From positions 744,001 through 808,000 of the forward strand of contig NZ_AP025516.1 in the NCBI RefSeq assembly GCF_023169885.1: a stretch of 64,000 nt of DNA, written 5' to 3'. The position numbers were made by a program, and so were the translations under genes. This DNA comes from Desulfofustis limnaeus (GTDB lineage Bacteria; Desulfobacterota; Desulfobulbia; Desulfobulbales; Desulfocapsaceae). A model generated the notes under the pieces. That model had not been told where the DNA came from and searched no databases. It saw nothing but the letters and a program-made list of their open reading frames with translations. This document shows positions 48,956-57,441 of this stretch, in pieces; the first letter of the stretch is position 1; each line of letters begins with the position of its first letter.

Positions 48956-50402
48956 ATCCACAGAAAAAGGAAAAAGCGAGAGAGGGCGCACCGGGAGTGT
49001 CGACACCGGCCTACAACCGTTTATTCTGGTCAAGTATTTTTCCTTTTCCGCTCTCGGGGTGTTTTTGATCTTTACCCTGGTGCTCTCCTGGATCATCTCC
49101 AACCATGCCCGCAACGTCATGCTCAAGCAGAGCGAGGATTACTCGCTGCTGCTGGCCGGTAATCTCAACCAGCAGGTGTTTCGTCGTTTCGTGCTGCCGG
49201 CGGTGGTGCGTTATGGTCAGATTGCCCTGCGCAATCCGGAACAATTCGACTATCTGGACCGCATCGTGCGCGGGGTCATCCAGGGCCTGGCTATTGATTC
49301 GGTGACCATCTACGACTCCAGCGAGAATATCATCTCCTATTCGACGGTGGACGAACTGGTCGGCTTGCGTGATCGGGGCGGCATAGAGTACGAAAAGGCG
49401 TTGCAGGGGAGCGCCAACTCGCGCTTTATCTACAGCGGTTCGATCTGGAGCCTGCTCGCCAGAGAACCCAACGTCAGTTGCCAGCTCAAGACCTTCATCC
49501 CGTTTCGCCAAGTAAAAGAGAGCGGCGAGGAAGGCGAGTCGATCATGGGAGTGATCGAGATCGTCAAGGACCTGTCGCGCGACTACACGGCGATCCTGAA
49601 GTTGCAGAGTCGAATCATTCTCGTTTCCAGCGTGGTCATGACCGTGCTCTTTCTGGTACTGCGGACCATCGTCTGGCGAGCCGGCAAGATTATCGAAAGA
49701 AAGACGGTGGAACGACTGAAGCTGGAAGAGCAGCTCAACCGCACCGAACGGTTGGCCCAGCTGGGCACCATGGTGGCTACCGTATCGCACGAGATCAAGA
49801 GCCCGCTCGGGATCGTCCGCAGTACCGCCGACATCCTGAAAAAACGGATTGCCAAGGTCGCTCCGGGCAATGAAAACCTGGCCCAAATCATCATCGACGA
49901 GACCACCCGGCTCAACACCATCGTCACCGAATTTCTCGATTTCGCCCGTCCGCAGGAACCGAAGCTGCAGCGCCACGATGTGCATCAGGTGCTGACCCGG
50001 GCGGTTGGGTTTATCCGGCCGATGGCCGAAGAAAAAAAGATTGCCATCGACGTGGAGATGTTGCCAGAGGCGATGGAAAAAGATCTGGATGAGGACATGA
50101 TCTACCGGGTCTTCCTCAATGTCCTGATCAACGGCCTGCAGGCGACTGAGTCGGGAGGCAGGATCAGAATCGAGACCCGGCGAGGGCCGGCGGGGGAGGC
50201 GGTGGTCCGCGTGTCCGACACCGGTATCGGCATGTCACCGGAGCTGTTGGAACAGGTGTTTCAGCCGTTTTTCACCGACAAGCGCAAAGGCACCGGGTTG
50301 GGCCTGGCGATTGCCTTGAACAGTGTTGAGCGCCATCATGGGACTATTTCAGTGGAAAGCCGTGAAGGAGCCGGATCGACCTTTACCATCGTCCTGCCCT
50401 GA
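48948..50402 (+). CDS. membrane sensor histidine kinase
   Basis: From this ATG (overlapping the radical SAM stop by 8 bp) the protein has 484 residues. A first membrane helix (FSALGVFLIFTLVLSWIIS, about 32-50) is followed by a periplasmic sensor region (about 55-215) and a second helix (IILVSSVVMTVLFLVL, about 222-237). HisKA has the phospho-acceptor in ATVSHEIKSPLGIVRS, and HATPase has NVLINGLQATESGG, VSDTGIGMSPELLEQVFQPFFTDKRKGTGLGLAI (in pieces). No response regulator lies next to it, so its partner is elsewhere. The resemblance to NtrB/AtoS-type kinases is general. Confidence 0.92.
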   Translation: MTESTEKGKSERGRTGSVDTGLQPFILVKYFSFSALGVFLIFTLVLSWIISNHARNVMLKQSEDYSLLLAGNLNQQVFRRFVLPAVVRYGQIALRNPEQFDYLDRIVRGVIQGLAIDSVTIYDSSENIISYSTVDELVGLRDRGGIEYEKALQGSANSRFIYSGSIWSLLAREPNVSCQLKTFIPFRQVKESGEEGESIMGVIEIVKDLSRDYTAILKLQSRIILVSSVVMTVLFLVLRTIVWRAGKIIERKTVERLKLEEQLNRTERLAQLGTMVATVSHEIKSPLGIVRSTADILKKRIAKVAPGNENLAQIIIDETTRLNTIVTEFLDFARPQEPKLQRHDVHQVLTRAVGFIRPMAEEKKIAIDVEMLPEAMEKDLDEDMIYRVFLNVLINGLQATESGGRIRIETRRGPAGEAVVRVSDTGIGMSPELLEQVFQPFFTDKRKGTGLGLAIALNSVERHHGTISVESREGAGSTFTIVLP

Positions 50403-51045
50403 TCATCTGCGCGGTCTGACGGTGAGAGATCTCCGCTATGGAGACAACGGTCCTTACCGATTCTTTGTGCGGGGCGGGGAATGCGTCAGCATCAGCGGTC
50501 CTTCCGGGGTGGGCAAGTCCTTGCTGCTGCGAGCGATCGTCGATCTCGACGAACACCGGGGGGAGATCCTGCTCAACGGCCGCACTTCTCTCTCTTATCC
50601 TGCCCCGGTTTGGCGCCGGCTGGTATCGCTGGTGCCGGCGGAGCCGCGCTGGTGGTATCCTCGGGTCGGCCAGCATCTCCCTGCCGGTTGGAACGAGGAG
50701 CAGGTCAGGCCGCTGCTCGAGGCGTGCGGTTTTTCCACCGAAGTTCTGCAATGGCAGGTCAGCCGGCTCTCCACCGGCGAAAAGCAACGGCTGGCGGTGG
50801 TCCGTTCACTGGCTCGGGAACCCGCGGCATTGCTGCTCGACGAGACCGGATCGGCGCTTGATCAACAAAATCTGTTGCTTCTCGAGGCCCTTCTCGCATC
50901 CTATCGGCAAACAAGAGAGGTCCCGGTTCTCTGGGTCAGCCATGATCAGGATCAACTGAAACGGGTTGCGACCCGGCGCCTCTATCTTTCTCGCGACCAT
51001 CTGCACGACGCAGCTGCTTCTGATTCGTCCGGGGGGGCTCCATGA
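50338..51045 (+). CDS. fetA: FetA/YbbL-like ABC transporter ATPase
   Basis: The 235-residue protein has Walker A ISGPSGVGKSLLLRAI, signature SRLSTGEKQRLAVVRSLA, Walker B ALLLDETGSALD and H-loop WVSHD. The permease partner follows with 4 bp overlap, as in fetAB. The start is uncertain: ATG 50338 overlaps the kinase gene by 65 bp; GTG 50323 and GTG 50421 are alternatives, and the conserved part begins near 50421. FetAB relatives are linked to iron export and oxidative stress resistance in E. coli. Confidence 0.87.
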   Translation: MGLFQWKAVKEPDRPLPSSCPDHLRGLTVRDLRYGDNGPYRFFVRGGECVSISGPSGVGKSLLLRAIVDLDEHRGEILLNGRTSLSYPAPVWRRLVSLVPAEPRWWYPRVGQHLPAGWNEEQVRPLLEACGFSTEVLQWQVSRLSTGEKQRLAVVRSLAREPAALLLDETGSALDQQNLLLLEALLASYRQTREVPVLWVSHDQDQLKRVATRRLYLSRDHLHDAAASDSSGGAP

Positions 51046-51842
51046 ACGTCACACCGCTCAGTGTCCTCGACCTGGCGATCGCCACCGCCCTGGTGCTGGT
51101 GCTCGCAGTTCTTTCCCTTCATTTACGGCTGGGTATCGGGGGGCGCCTGCTCATTTCCACCGGGCGGATGATCGTCCAATTGCTGCTTATCGGTATGGTG
51201 CTGCAGACCCTGTTCACCAGTAAGGTATGGTGGTTCATGGTCCTGATCTCGGCGGTGATGCTCACCGCCGCCGGATATGAGGTTCGCAGCCGGCTCAAAT
51301 ACCGGGTACGCGGTTTTTACGGGTTCGGGGTCGGGCTCGGATCCATGTTCATTTCTTCGTTCTCGGTAACGCTTCTGACCCTGATGGTGATCCTGCAGCA
51401 GGAGCCGTGGTGGGAGCCTCGTTATGCCATCCCGATTCTCGGTATGCTGCTCGGTAACACCATGAACGGGGTCGCTTTGGCCGCCGATCGTTTGACCAGT
51501 ATGTTCATCGAGCAAAAAGAAATGATCGAACAGCGCCTGATGCTTGGGGAAACCTGGCCTCAGGCGATCGGTGAGCTGCGCCGGGATTGCATGCGCACCG
51601 GCATGATCCCGATCATCAATTCCATGGCGGCTGCCGGATTGGTCAGTTTGCCGGGGATGATGACCGGCCAGATACTCGGTGGCAGCCCGCCGGTGGAAGC
51701 GGTTAAGTATCAGATTCTCATCATGTTGCTGATCGCCGCCGGGGCCGGCTTCGGTGTGGTCGGTGCGATCGTCATGATTGAACGGCGCCTGTTCGACCGA
51801 CGTCATCGCTTGCGTCTGCAAGAGCTTATCTCCCCTCACTGA
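51042..51842 (+). CDS. fetB: FetB/YbbM-like ABC transporter permease (UPF0014)
   Basis: The 266-residue membrane protein has about seven hydrophobic segments and the family signatures STGRMIVQLLLIGMVLQTLF, PILGMLLGNTMNGVALAADR and PGMMTGQILGGSPPVEAVKYQ (the last two typical of UPF0014). With the upstream ATPase it forms an exporter related to FetAB. It is the last gene of the unit that starts at the radical SAM gene. Confidence 0.92.
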   Translation: MNVTPLSVLDLAIATALVLVLAVLSLHLRLGIGGRLLISTGRMIVQLLLIGMVLQTLFTSKVWWFMVLISAVMLTAAGYEVRSRLKYRVRGFYGFGVGLGSMFISSFSVTLLTLMVILQQEPWWEPRYAIPILGMLLGNTMNGVALAADRLTSMFIEQKEMIEQRLMLGETWPQAIGELRRDCMRTGMIPIINSMAAAGLVSLPGMMTGQILGGSPPVEAVKYQILIMLLIAAGAGFGVVGAIVMIERRLFDRRHRLRLQELISPH

Positions 51843-52362
51843 TGCGGGCCGCCGCGAACCGTATTCCAGTAAAACTCGTCGCCCCCTCCCCACAGTCGCA
51901 GATCAGTGCGTTTGAGTTTGATGGACCAGTGAAAAACAGCCTTGTGAAACACAACAATAACACGAAGCAAAAAAATGGTGGTTCATCCGACTCAAGCGTA
52001 TTTTTTTTGAGTTACCGGCAAAGAACCCGGCAAAGGGCATCGCTTCCAAACGCTGCTCTTCGGCCCCATCGCCGTCACGCCACGGCTGACAGACAGGCCA
52101 TCCATGGCCTGCTGTGGCGCGCCGACGGGCCTCCGCGAGGCGTTTTCCATCGATACCCTTCGCCTCCCCGGTTGCAGAGACGAGCACTTGGGTCGGACGA
52201 ACCACAATCGTATGATAACCATTGACGGCCGGTCGAGAGTCGGGTATAGAAAATCATGGCCGGTATGAAGAAAATATATTAAGTGTTACCACCGATCCTC
52301 CCTGCCAGCGAGTCCTGTTCAACGGATATGGTTCGGTTATGCCGGTCTTCCGCCCCTCTTGA

Positions 52363-52415
52363 CCCGACAAAGCTGCGGCACCTCCACGCCATCTGCCTCC
52401 CGCAGCTTTGTCGGG
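52363..52415. repeat. perfect 16-bp inverted repeat with 21-nt loop
   Basis: CCCGACAAAGCTGCGG (52363-52378) and its exact complement CCGCAGCTTTGTCGGG (52400-52415) flank 21 nt. Stem strength is high but no T run follows on either strand, so it is not a standard terminator. It could be an ncRNA hairpin, a REP-like element or a protein-binding site. No other copy is evident in this window. Confidence 0.8.
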
Positions 52416-52480
52416 CATGAGTCCTGACAGTCGTCCGTTTCTTCGGCTGGTACCGTGCCCCCTGCAAGCGTTCGTTGTTC

Positions 52481-52504
52481 AATCTCGCGCTCATTGGCGA
52501 GATT
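52481..52504. repeat. 8-bp inverted repeat
   Basis: AATCTCGC and GCGAGATT are exact inverted copies around the 8-nt loop GCTCATTG. They lie about 175 bp upstream of the flavoprotein gene and 65 bp after the 16-bp repeat. Confidence 0.6.
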
Positions 52505-52677
52505 TCCGCCCGGCGCGATGGAGGCGCCCATGAGTTCTGGTGTCGGCTCGATAGTTGCATGGGCAGTCGTGCTAGAACGATATCGGTCGTTTCCAAGCTT
52601 GCAAAAAGCGTGTCCTGGTGTTCATATACCACAAAAAAAGAGACGGTTGTGCCGTACAACACATAAAGGAGAACGAA

Positions 52678-54402
52678 ATGGGACAGAAAGTAGTGGTGAT
52701 AGGGGCGGTGGCTGCCGGTCCGAAGGCGGCGGTGCGGGTCAAACGACTTCAGGCAGATGCCGATGTTTTGTTAATAGATCAAGATAATTACATATCATAC
52801 GGTGGGTGCGGTATTCCCTATTACGTATCGGGGGACGTCTCTGATGAGAAAGAGCTGCGATCCACCAGCTTCCATATGGTCCGGGATGAGCGGTATTTTG
52901 AGAAGGCCAAGGGGGTTCGGACCATGACCATGACCAGGGCTCTGGCCATCGATCGGAAAGCAAGAGCGGTGCTGGTCGAGAATCTGGTGACCGGTCGGCA
53001 ACAATCGATTGAGTATGACAAGCTGTTGCTGGCAACCGGCAGCGATCCGGTGATCCTTCCCATTCCGGGGACTGATCTGCAGGGCGTCTTCACCGTCAAC
53101 GACCTGCACAAGGCCATCGCCATCAAGGATTTGATCGCCAAAGGCAAGGTTGGCAAAGTGGCCGTCATCGGCGGCGGCGCCATCGGTATCGAGATGGCTG
53201 AGGCCTGCAAAGACCTCTGGGGACTGGAGGTGTCGCTGGTAGAATTCAAGTCCCATCTTCTGCCTAATCTGGTCGATTGGGAGATGGCCGATATGCTGGC
53301 CAAGCATCTGCGGGACAACGGTGTTGCCGTCCATCTGGAGGAGGGGGCGACCGAGATCCTCGGCAACGATGACGGTTGGGTGACCGGGTTACGGACCAAC
53401 AAGCGGACCATCGAGGCGGATATGGTCTTGATGGCCGCCGGCGTCAGACCGCGCTCGCAACTGGCCCGTGAGGCGGGGCTCAACGTCTCGCAAGGCGGGG
53501 CAATCGTGGTCAATGAACACATGCAGACCTCCGATCCGAGTATCTATGCTGCCGGTGATTGCGTCGAAATTACCAACCTTGTTTCCGGTCTCAAGCTGTT
53601 TGCCCCACTCGGCTCCCTGGCCAACAAACAGGGGCGGGTGGCCGGCGACAATATCGCCGGTATTCCTTCGGTCTTCAAGGGCGGTGTTGGCAGCTTCATC
53701 ATGAAGGCCTTCGAGACCAGCATCGGCTCCGCCGGATTGACCCTGGCGGCGGCCCGAGCCGCCGGCTATGATGCAGCGGTATCGCTGACCTCACCGAGCG
53801 ATCGTGCCCATTTTTTTCCAACCCAGTCGGTTGTCTGCTATCTCCTGGTCTTTGACCGCCGGACCCGTAAGGTTCTCGGTCTCCAGGGATTCGGACCGAT
53901 GGGGGACGGCATCCTGGCCCGGATCAACAGTGCCGCGCCGCTGCTTTGCTCCGGGGCGACCATCGAGGATTTCAACACTATCGAGATGGCCTACTCGCCG
54001 CCCTTTTCATCGGCCATCGATGTTCTCAACGCCGCTGCCTACGTGGCGGAAAACATCTGCGACGGGCGGATGCGCGCCATCGACATCAGGGAGTATCTGG
54101 GCTATATGCATGACCCCGACAGCCGGCCCGACTGGCGGTTGCTTGATGTGCGCAGTGTTCGGGAGGCTGAGCCGTTCATTAACGCCTTTGGTACCGGCCG
54201 GTGGCTTTCCCTGCCCTACGATGAAGTGAGGGAGCGCTATCAGGAACTACCCCGGGACAAAACCCTGGTGATCGTCTGCAACGCAGGTTCCCGTTCCTAT
54301 GAGATTCAGCGCTTTCTCGATCAAGTCGATTACCCGAACACCTTGGTGTTGCCCGGAGGCATGAACGTGATTCGCCGTCTCAACGTCGACTGGCTGCCGT
54401 AA
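52678..54402 (+). CDS. CoA-disulfide-reductase-like FAD/NAD oxidoreductase with C-terminal rhodanese domain
   Basis: The 574-residue protein has an FAD Rossmann start (KVVVIGAVAAGPKAAVRVKR), the single redox Cys in YISYGGCGIPYYVSG (about 44), and the NAD loop KVAVIGGGAIGIEMAEA. SIYAAGDCVEI, the dimerisation domain (about 330-455) and a rhodanese domain (about 465-574) with active site VCNAGSRSYE follow. This layout matches CoA-disulfide reductase/NADH oxidase-polysulfide reductase fusions, which reduce CoA-S-S or polysulfide with NAD(P)H. That fits a sulfur-metabolising host, but the substrate is inferred. AAAGGAGAACGAA precedes the ATG. The third residue of the usual GGxAAG loop is changed (GAVAAG), as is common in this family. 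Confidence 0.92.
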   Translation: MGQKVVVIGAVAAGPKAAVRVKRLQADADVLLIDQDNYISYGGCGIPYYVSGDVSDEKELRSTSFHMVRDERYFEKAKGVRTMTMTRALAIDRKARAVLVENLVTGRQQSIEYDKLLLATGSDPVILPIPGTDLQGVFTVNDLHKAIAIKDLIAKGKVGKVAVIGGGAIGIEMAEACKDLWGLEVSLVEFKSHLLPNLVDWEMADMLAKHLRDNGVAVHLEEGATEILGNDDGWVTGLRTNKRTIEADMVLMAAGVRPRSQLAREAGLNVSQGGAIVVNEHMQTSDPSIYAAGDCVEITNLVSGLKLFAPLGSLANKQGRVAGDNIAGIPSVFKGGVGSFIMKAFETSIGSAGLTLAAARAAGYDAAVSLTSPSDRAHFFPTQSVVCYLLVFDRRTRKVLGLQGFGPMGDGILARINSAAPLLCSGATIEDFNTIEMAYSPPFSSAIDVLNAAAYVAENICDGRMRAIDIREYLGYMHDPDSRPDWRLLDVRSVREAEPFINAFGTGRWLSLPYDEVRERYQELPRDKTLVIVCNAGSRSYEIQRFLDQVDYPNTLVLPGGMNVIRRLNVDWLP

Positions 54403-54492
54403 CTCGTGATCCCCCCTTTTGCTTTCTGAGAATCCGTGCTATTTTGATCCGGGAGAGATACAATCCGACGGGTTACGGGAGGCGGAGGGGGG

Positions 54493-56112
54493 ATGGGAAC
54501 ACTCAATGTCGAGCACATGATCGAAGAGATCAGAGCCAACGTCCTCAGCGGCGACAGGCTCAAGGCTCGTTTGGTTCTCGATCACCTCGATCAGGTAGAC
54601 GAACGCGGCCGTAATCGTCTGGTCTATGAGATCTCCCGTGCCGAGCCATCGTTTGCAGTGCCGCTCTGCTGCCATCTGTTGCATGAACATCCTCGGGTTG
54701 CCGAATCGATGCCGTCGATTCGAGAGCTGCTGGTCGCCAAACTTCTGGCCTATCCGGAACTCCTCCCCGTGTTTCTGGCTTCACCGGAAATCAAGGATAA
54801 AAGGATCATCATCGAACTGGTCGGTGAGATGAAATACGAGCCGGCGACGCCGGCTCTGCTGCACTTGATTGCCGTGGCCCGAGACGAGGCCCAGATCCTG
54901 CAGATTATCGATACCTTGGGTGAAATCGGCGATCCCGAGGCGATCAATACGTTGACCGATCACCTCTACGCCGCCAACCGCGACCTGATTCTGGCTGCGG
55001 TTCGGGCACTCGGTCAGGTGGCAACACCAACGGCCATGCAGCGATTGGCCGAACGGATGGGTACCGACACCGAGATCGATTTGCTGATCCTCTCCATCTT
55101 CGCCCGGGTTCAGGACTTGGTGTCGCTCGAGCGTTTGAACGAAGCACTGCGGTCTCATTACGCCCAGATGCGCACCTTTGCCAAGCAGGAATTGGTCCGC
55201 ATCGGCCCGAAAGCCGTGCCGCTGCTGATTAAGAACCTGACCGGTGATGATTCCGACTTCCTGATTCACACGCTCAACGTGTTGGGGGACATCGGTGATG
55301 AATCGGCGATCCTGCCCATCAGAAAATTGTTGGAGGGAGCACCGGCCAACGCCAACGTTCGATTTGCTGCGTATGAAGCGCTGGCTCAGTTACCGCTGCG
55401 CAAAGGCGCCTATACCCTGACCGCCGGTTTGACCGACCCGGAAGAGCATGTCTGCATTGCCGCCGCCCGGGCGATCGATCGCAATCTGTCACCGTTGCTG
55501 GTGACCGGTTTGAAAAATCTCCTGCGCAGCCGGAACGACGAAGCGTTCCACATGACCCGAATCCTCATCAAAGCCCAGGTGGATCGGCTCTTTCTCAGCC
55601 TGGTCGCTGAACCCTTCTTTGTGGAGATGGCGAGGACCTATCTGCCGCAGATTCATCGCGACCTGCGGCTGCACTATGCAGCACTGCTCAAGGGTGCCGG
55701 CTATGGCGAGTTGGCAGCGGTGATCAGCGATGCGGAAGAGTGCGGTGGTCGCCTGAAGGTCGTGGCGGTTGATGATTCACGTATGATTCTCAATATCTAT
55801 AAGGTAACGCTGCACGAACTCGGTTATGAACCGGTCCTCTTTGAGTTCCCCGAATCGGCGCTGCACTGGCTGCAAACGGAAAAGCCCCTGCTGGTCTTGA
55901 CCGATCTCAACATGCCGATGCTCACCGGCACGCAGTTGACTGAAAAGATACGAGGCATCTATCCGGCTGAACAATTACCGATCATCATGGTCACCACCCA
56001 GAACGAGGCAATGGACCATGAAGCGGCCAGGCAGGCGGGTGTCACCGATATCATCAGCAAACCGTTCAACGCCGCTTCCCTGAAAACGGCTATGGAGCGG
56101 GTGCTGCGCTGA
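54493..56112 (+). CDS. HEAT-repeat protein with C-terminal response-regulator receiver domain
   Basis: The 539-residue protein has two parts. Residues about 80-400 form HEAT-like helical repeats (ALLHLIAVARDEAQILQIIDTLGEIGDPEAINTL and similar). A receiver domain (about 415-539) has VVAVDDSRMILNIYK, phospho-acceptor Asp in VLTDLNMPMLTG and the Lys in ISKPFN. No DNA-binding or enzymatic output domain is present, so signalling must work through protein contacts of the HEAT array. The CheY-like part is at the C-terminus, opposite to most output fusions. GGAGGGGGG stands next to the ATG. The last 23 bp overlap the convergent PHP gene. Confidence 0.88.
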   Translation: MGTLNVEHMIEEIRANVLSGDRLKARLVLDHLDQVDERGRNRLVYEISRAEPSFAVPLCCHLLHEHPRVAESMPSIRELLVAKLLAYPELLPVFLASPEIKDKRIIIELVGEMKYEPATPALLHLIAVARDEAQILQIIDTLGEIGDPEAINTLTDHLYAANRDLILAAVRALGQVATPTAMQRLAERMGTDTEIDLLILSIFARVQDLVSLERLNEALRSHYAQMRTFAKQELVRIGPKAVPLLIKNLTGDDSDFLIHTLNVLGDIGDESAILPIRKLLEGAPANANVRFAAYEALAQLPLRKGAYTLTAGLTDPEEHVCIAAARAIDRNLSPLLVTGLKNLLRSRNDEAFHMTRILIKAQVDRLFLSLVAEPFFVEMARTYLPQIHRDLRLHYAALLKGAGYGELAAVISDAEECGGRLKVVAVDDSRMILNIYKVTLHELGYEPVLFEFPESALHWLQTEKPLLVLTDLNMPMLTGTQLTEKIRGIYPAEQLPIIMVTTQNEAMDHEAARQAGVTDIISKPFNAASLKTAMERVLR

Positions 56113-56878
56113 ATACATCACCGAGACGGTCGAAAAATCGTCCCACATCGGCTGGCCGATGGGCGTCGGAGCCGGGTAACACCGGGATGCCGAGCTGTCG
56201 GGCCCGGGCAATAATCTCTGCCGGTGGAAAAGGCTGGCCGGTGATCTCATAGCCGGAGGTGTTGATTTCCAGTGCCATGGAGTGGCGTTTGACTGCCTGC
56301 AGGAGGCGTTCGATCTGTTCCCGGTGTGCTGCGGTGAAGCGGCGGCCGGGCAGGTGCCGGAGACCGGCGTCGAGATGGCAGAGCACGTGGGCCGGAATTC
56401 GCTCCACCGCATCGAGGAGTGCGTCAAAATAGTGACCGAGCAGCAGGTCGCTGCCCTGGTGTTCCATGATCTCCAGGTTCTTCTTCTTGTTGCTGAGCAG
56501 GTTCAGGTGGTACGGCGCTCCCGGTAAACGGTGGAAATGGTAGGACAGGCCGATCCGGTCCCAACGGAAGCGGGACAGGCGTTGCAGGATCACCTCCACC
56601 TGCTCCGGGTTGTAACCGACTTCGACGCCGAGCCCGATGTGCAGGCGCTCGCCGTAGACCGAGCGAAGCCGCTCGCCTTCAGCAAAGTAAAAGGTGAAAT
56701 CCTGGTCGGTCAGCCAAGTCTTCGGCGCGTACTCGATGCCGGCTTCCAGATGCTCGAGAAAGGTTATCCGACGTAATCCCCTGTCGATGGCGGCTCGGAC
56801 GTAATCCTCCATGGCGCCGGTGGCATGACCGCAGAGGTAGGTGTGGACATGCCCATCTGCCGACAGGTCAGGAATCAT
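56090..56878 (-). CDS. PHP-domain phosphatase, histidinol-phosphatase-like
   Basis: The 262-residue protein has the PHP metal motifs DGHVHTYLCGHATG (N-terminus), ITFLEHLEAG, GVEVGYNPEQVEV, HVLCHLDAGLRHLP, LEINTSGYE and LPGSDAHRPADVG. These bind a trinuclear metal centre. The layout resembles HisK-type histidinol phosphatases, but no his genes are near, and other PHP phosphoesterase roles remain possible. Its 3' end overlaps the convergent HEAT/receiver gene by 23 bp. Confidence 0.88.
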   Translation of the reverse strand: MIPDLSADGHVHTYLCGHATGAMEDYVRAAIDRGLRRITFLEHLEAGIEYAPKTWLTDQDFTFYFAEGERLRSVYGERLHIGLGVEVGYNPEQVEVILQRLSRFRWDRIGLSYHFHRLPGAPYHLNLLSNKKKNLEIMEHQGSDLLLGHYFDALLDAVERIPAHVLCHLDAGLRHLPGRRFTAAHREQIERLLQAVKRHSMALEINTSGYEITGQPFPPAEIIARARQLGIPVLPGSDAHRPADVGRFFDRLGDVFSAAPAP

Positions 56879-56953
56879 GGCAGCAACTCAGGGTGCAGCG
56901 AAGCGGGACAGGCGAGCACGACAAGGGGAGCGGCGGAGCGGCGTACCGATGGC

Positions 56954-57148
56954 TCAAGCGTTGCCGCGTGGGAAGAAATGCAAGATTCCGTCGATGGCGG
57001 AGGTGTCACAATAATGACCTTCTTCGAACTCCAGATCGATATACTCTTCGATACCGTCGATATTAAGCGAGAGCGACGGCCCGTCGGGAAGATGGTAGAT
57101 GATGGTGTTGACCTTGGTCAGGTCAACCGGGCGAACAAACAATTTCAT
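56954..57148 (-). CDS. small protein of unknown function (64 residues)
   Basis: The protein starts MKLFVRPVDLTKVNTII and is rich in acidic residues (GIEEYIDLEFEEGHYCD), with one Cys. I do not recognise the family. Support comes from a Shine-Dalgarno (CAGGAT about 9-14 bases upstream), a promoter-like pair at 57254-57226 on the same strand and a codon pattern like its neighbours. It lies upstream of the PHP gene on the same strand, 75 bp apart, and may be co-transcribed. Confidence 0.65.
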   Translation of the reverse strand: MKLFVRPVDLTKVNTIIYHLPDGPSLSLNIDGIEEYIDLEFEEGHYCDTSAIDGILHFFPRGNA

Positions 57149-57176
57149 AATAATATCCTGCACCTCATAGTCAAAT

Positions 57177-57194
57177 GAACCGCTTGGGCGGTTC
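57177..57194 (-). promoter_or_regulatory. leader hairpin upstream of the small gene
   Basis: GAACCGC-TTGG-GCGGTTC is a perfect 7-bp stem with a 4-nt loop inside the presumed leader of the 64-residue gene, about 30 bp before its start codon. It lacks a T run, so a structured leader or binding site is more likely than a terminator. Confidence 0.45.
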
Positions 57195-57225
57195 CGGCGG
57201 CCACTACGGCAACCGTGGACTGAAA

Positions 57226-57254
57226 CATATAAGATTATTTCCATGAAACTGCAA
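57226..57254 (-). promoter_or_regulatory. candidate promoter for the small gene
   Basis: On the minus strand TTGCAG (57254-57249) and TATATG (57231-57226) are 17 bp apart (3/6 and 4/6 matches). Transcription would start about 70 bp ahead of the start codon at 57148. Confidence 0.4.
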
Positions 57255-57344
57255 TCAAATACGATCCGCCGTGGCTAAATCCCGTTCAGACTCGGCTTGC
57301 CGACGAGATCATCCCCGGGAACCGGCTCCAATGCCAATTGCTGT

Positions 57345-57373
57345 TTGACAGGCATTGGGCGACAGTTTAATAT
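57345..57373 (+). promoter_or_regulatory. sigma70-like promoter of the cysteine-cluster gene
   Basis: A perfect TTGACA (57345-57350) and TAATAT (57368-57373, 4/6) are separated by exactly 17 bp, about 70 bp before the gene at 57442. This is among the clearest promoters in the window. Confidence 0.7.
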
Positions 57374-57441
57374 CCGTGATTCAGAGCAGCACAACCATCG
57401 CCACTCAGTGGTACCAAGCCGTACGACAAACAGGTTTTCCA

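Larger units (their letters stand above)
51843..52677. other. 835-bp stretch without a recognisable gene
   Basis: Neither strand holds a frame with family resemblance. Several symmetric elements are present. ACTCAA/TTGAGT (51990-52012) has a T-run loop. AGGCCAT-CC-ATGGCCT lies at 52095-52110. A perfect 16-bp inverted repeat lies at 52363-52415 and an 8-bp one at 52481-52504. TTGCAA (52599) followed 17-18 bp later by TCATAT/CATATA is a weak promoter candidate for the gene at 52678. AT-rich tracts occur near 51950-52010 and 52250-52280. Confidence 0.6.

Noticed and set aside
51990-52012. ACTCAA...TTGAGT hairpin after fetB as a terminator
   Set aside because: The T run is inside the loop and not after the stem, and the stem is only 6 bp.
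51903-52205. 100-codon minus-strand frame in the 835-bp gap
   Set aside because: It has mixed low-complexity and Cys-rich translation and no convincing start. I considered a transposon or intron remnant but could not support it.
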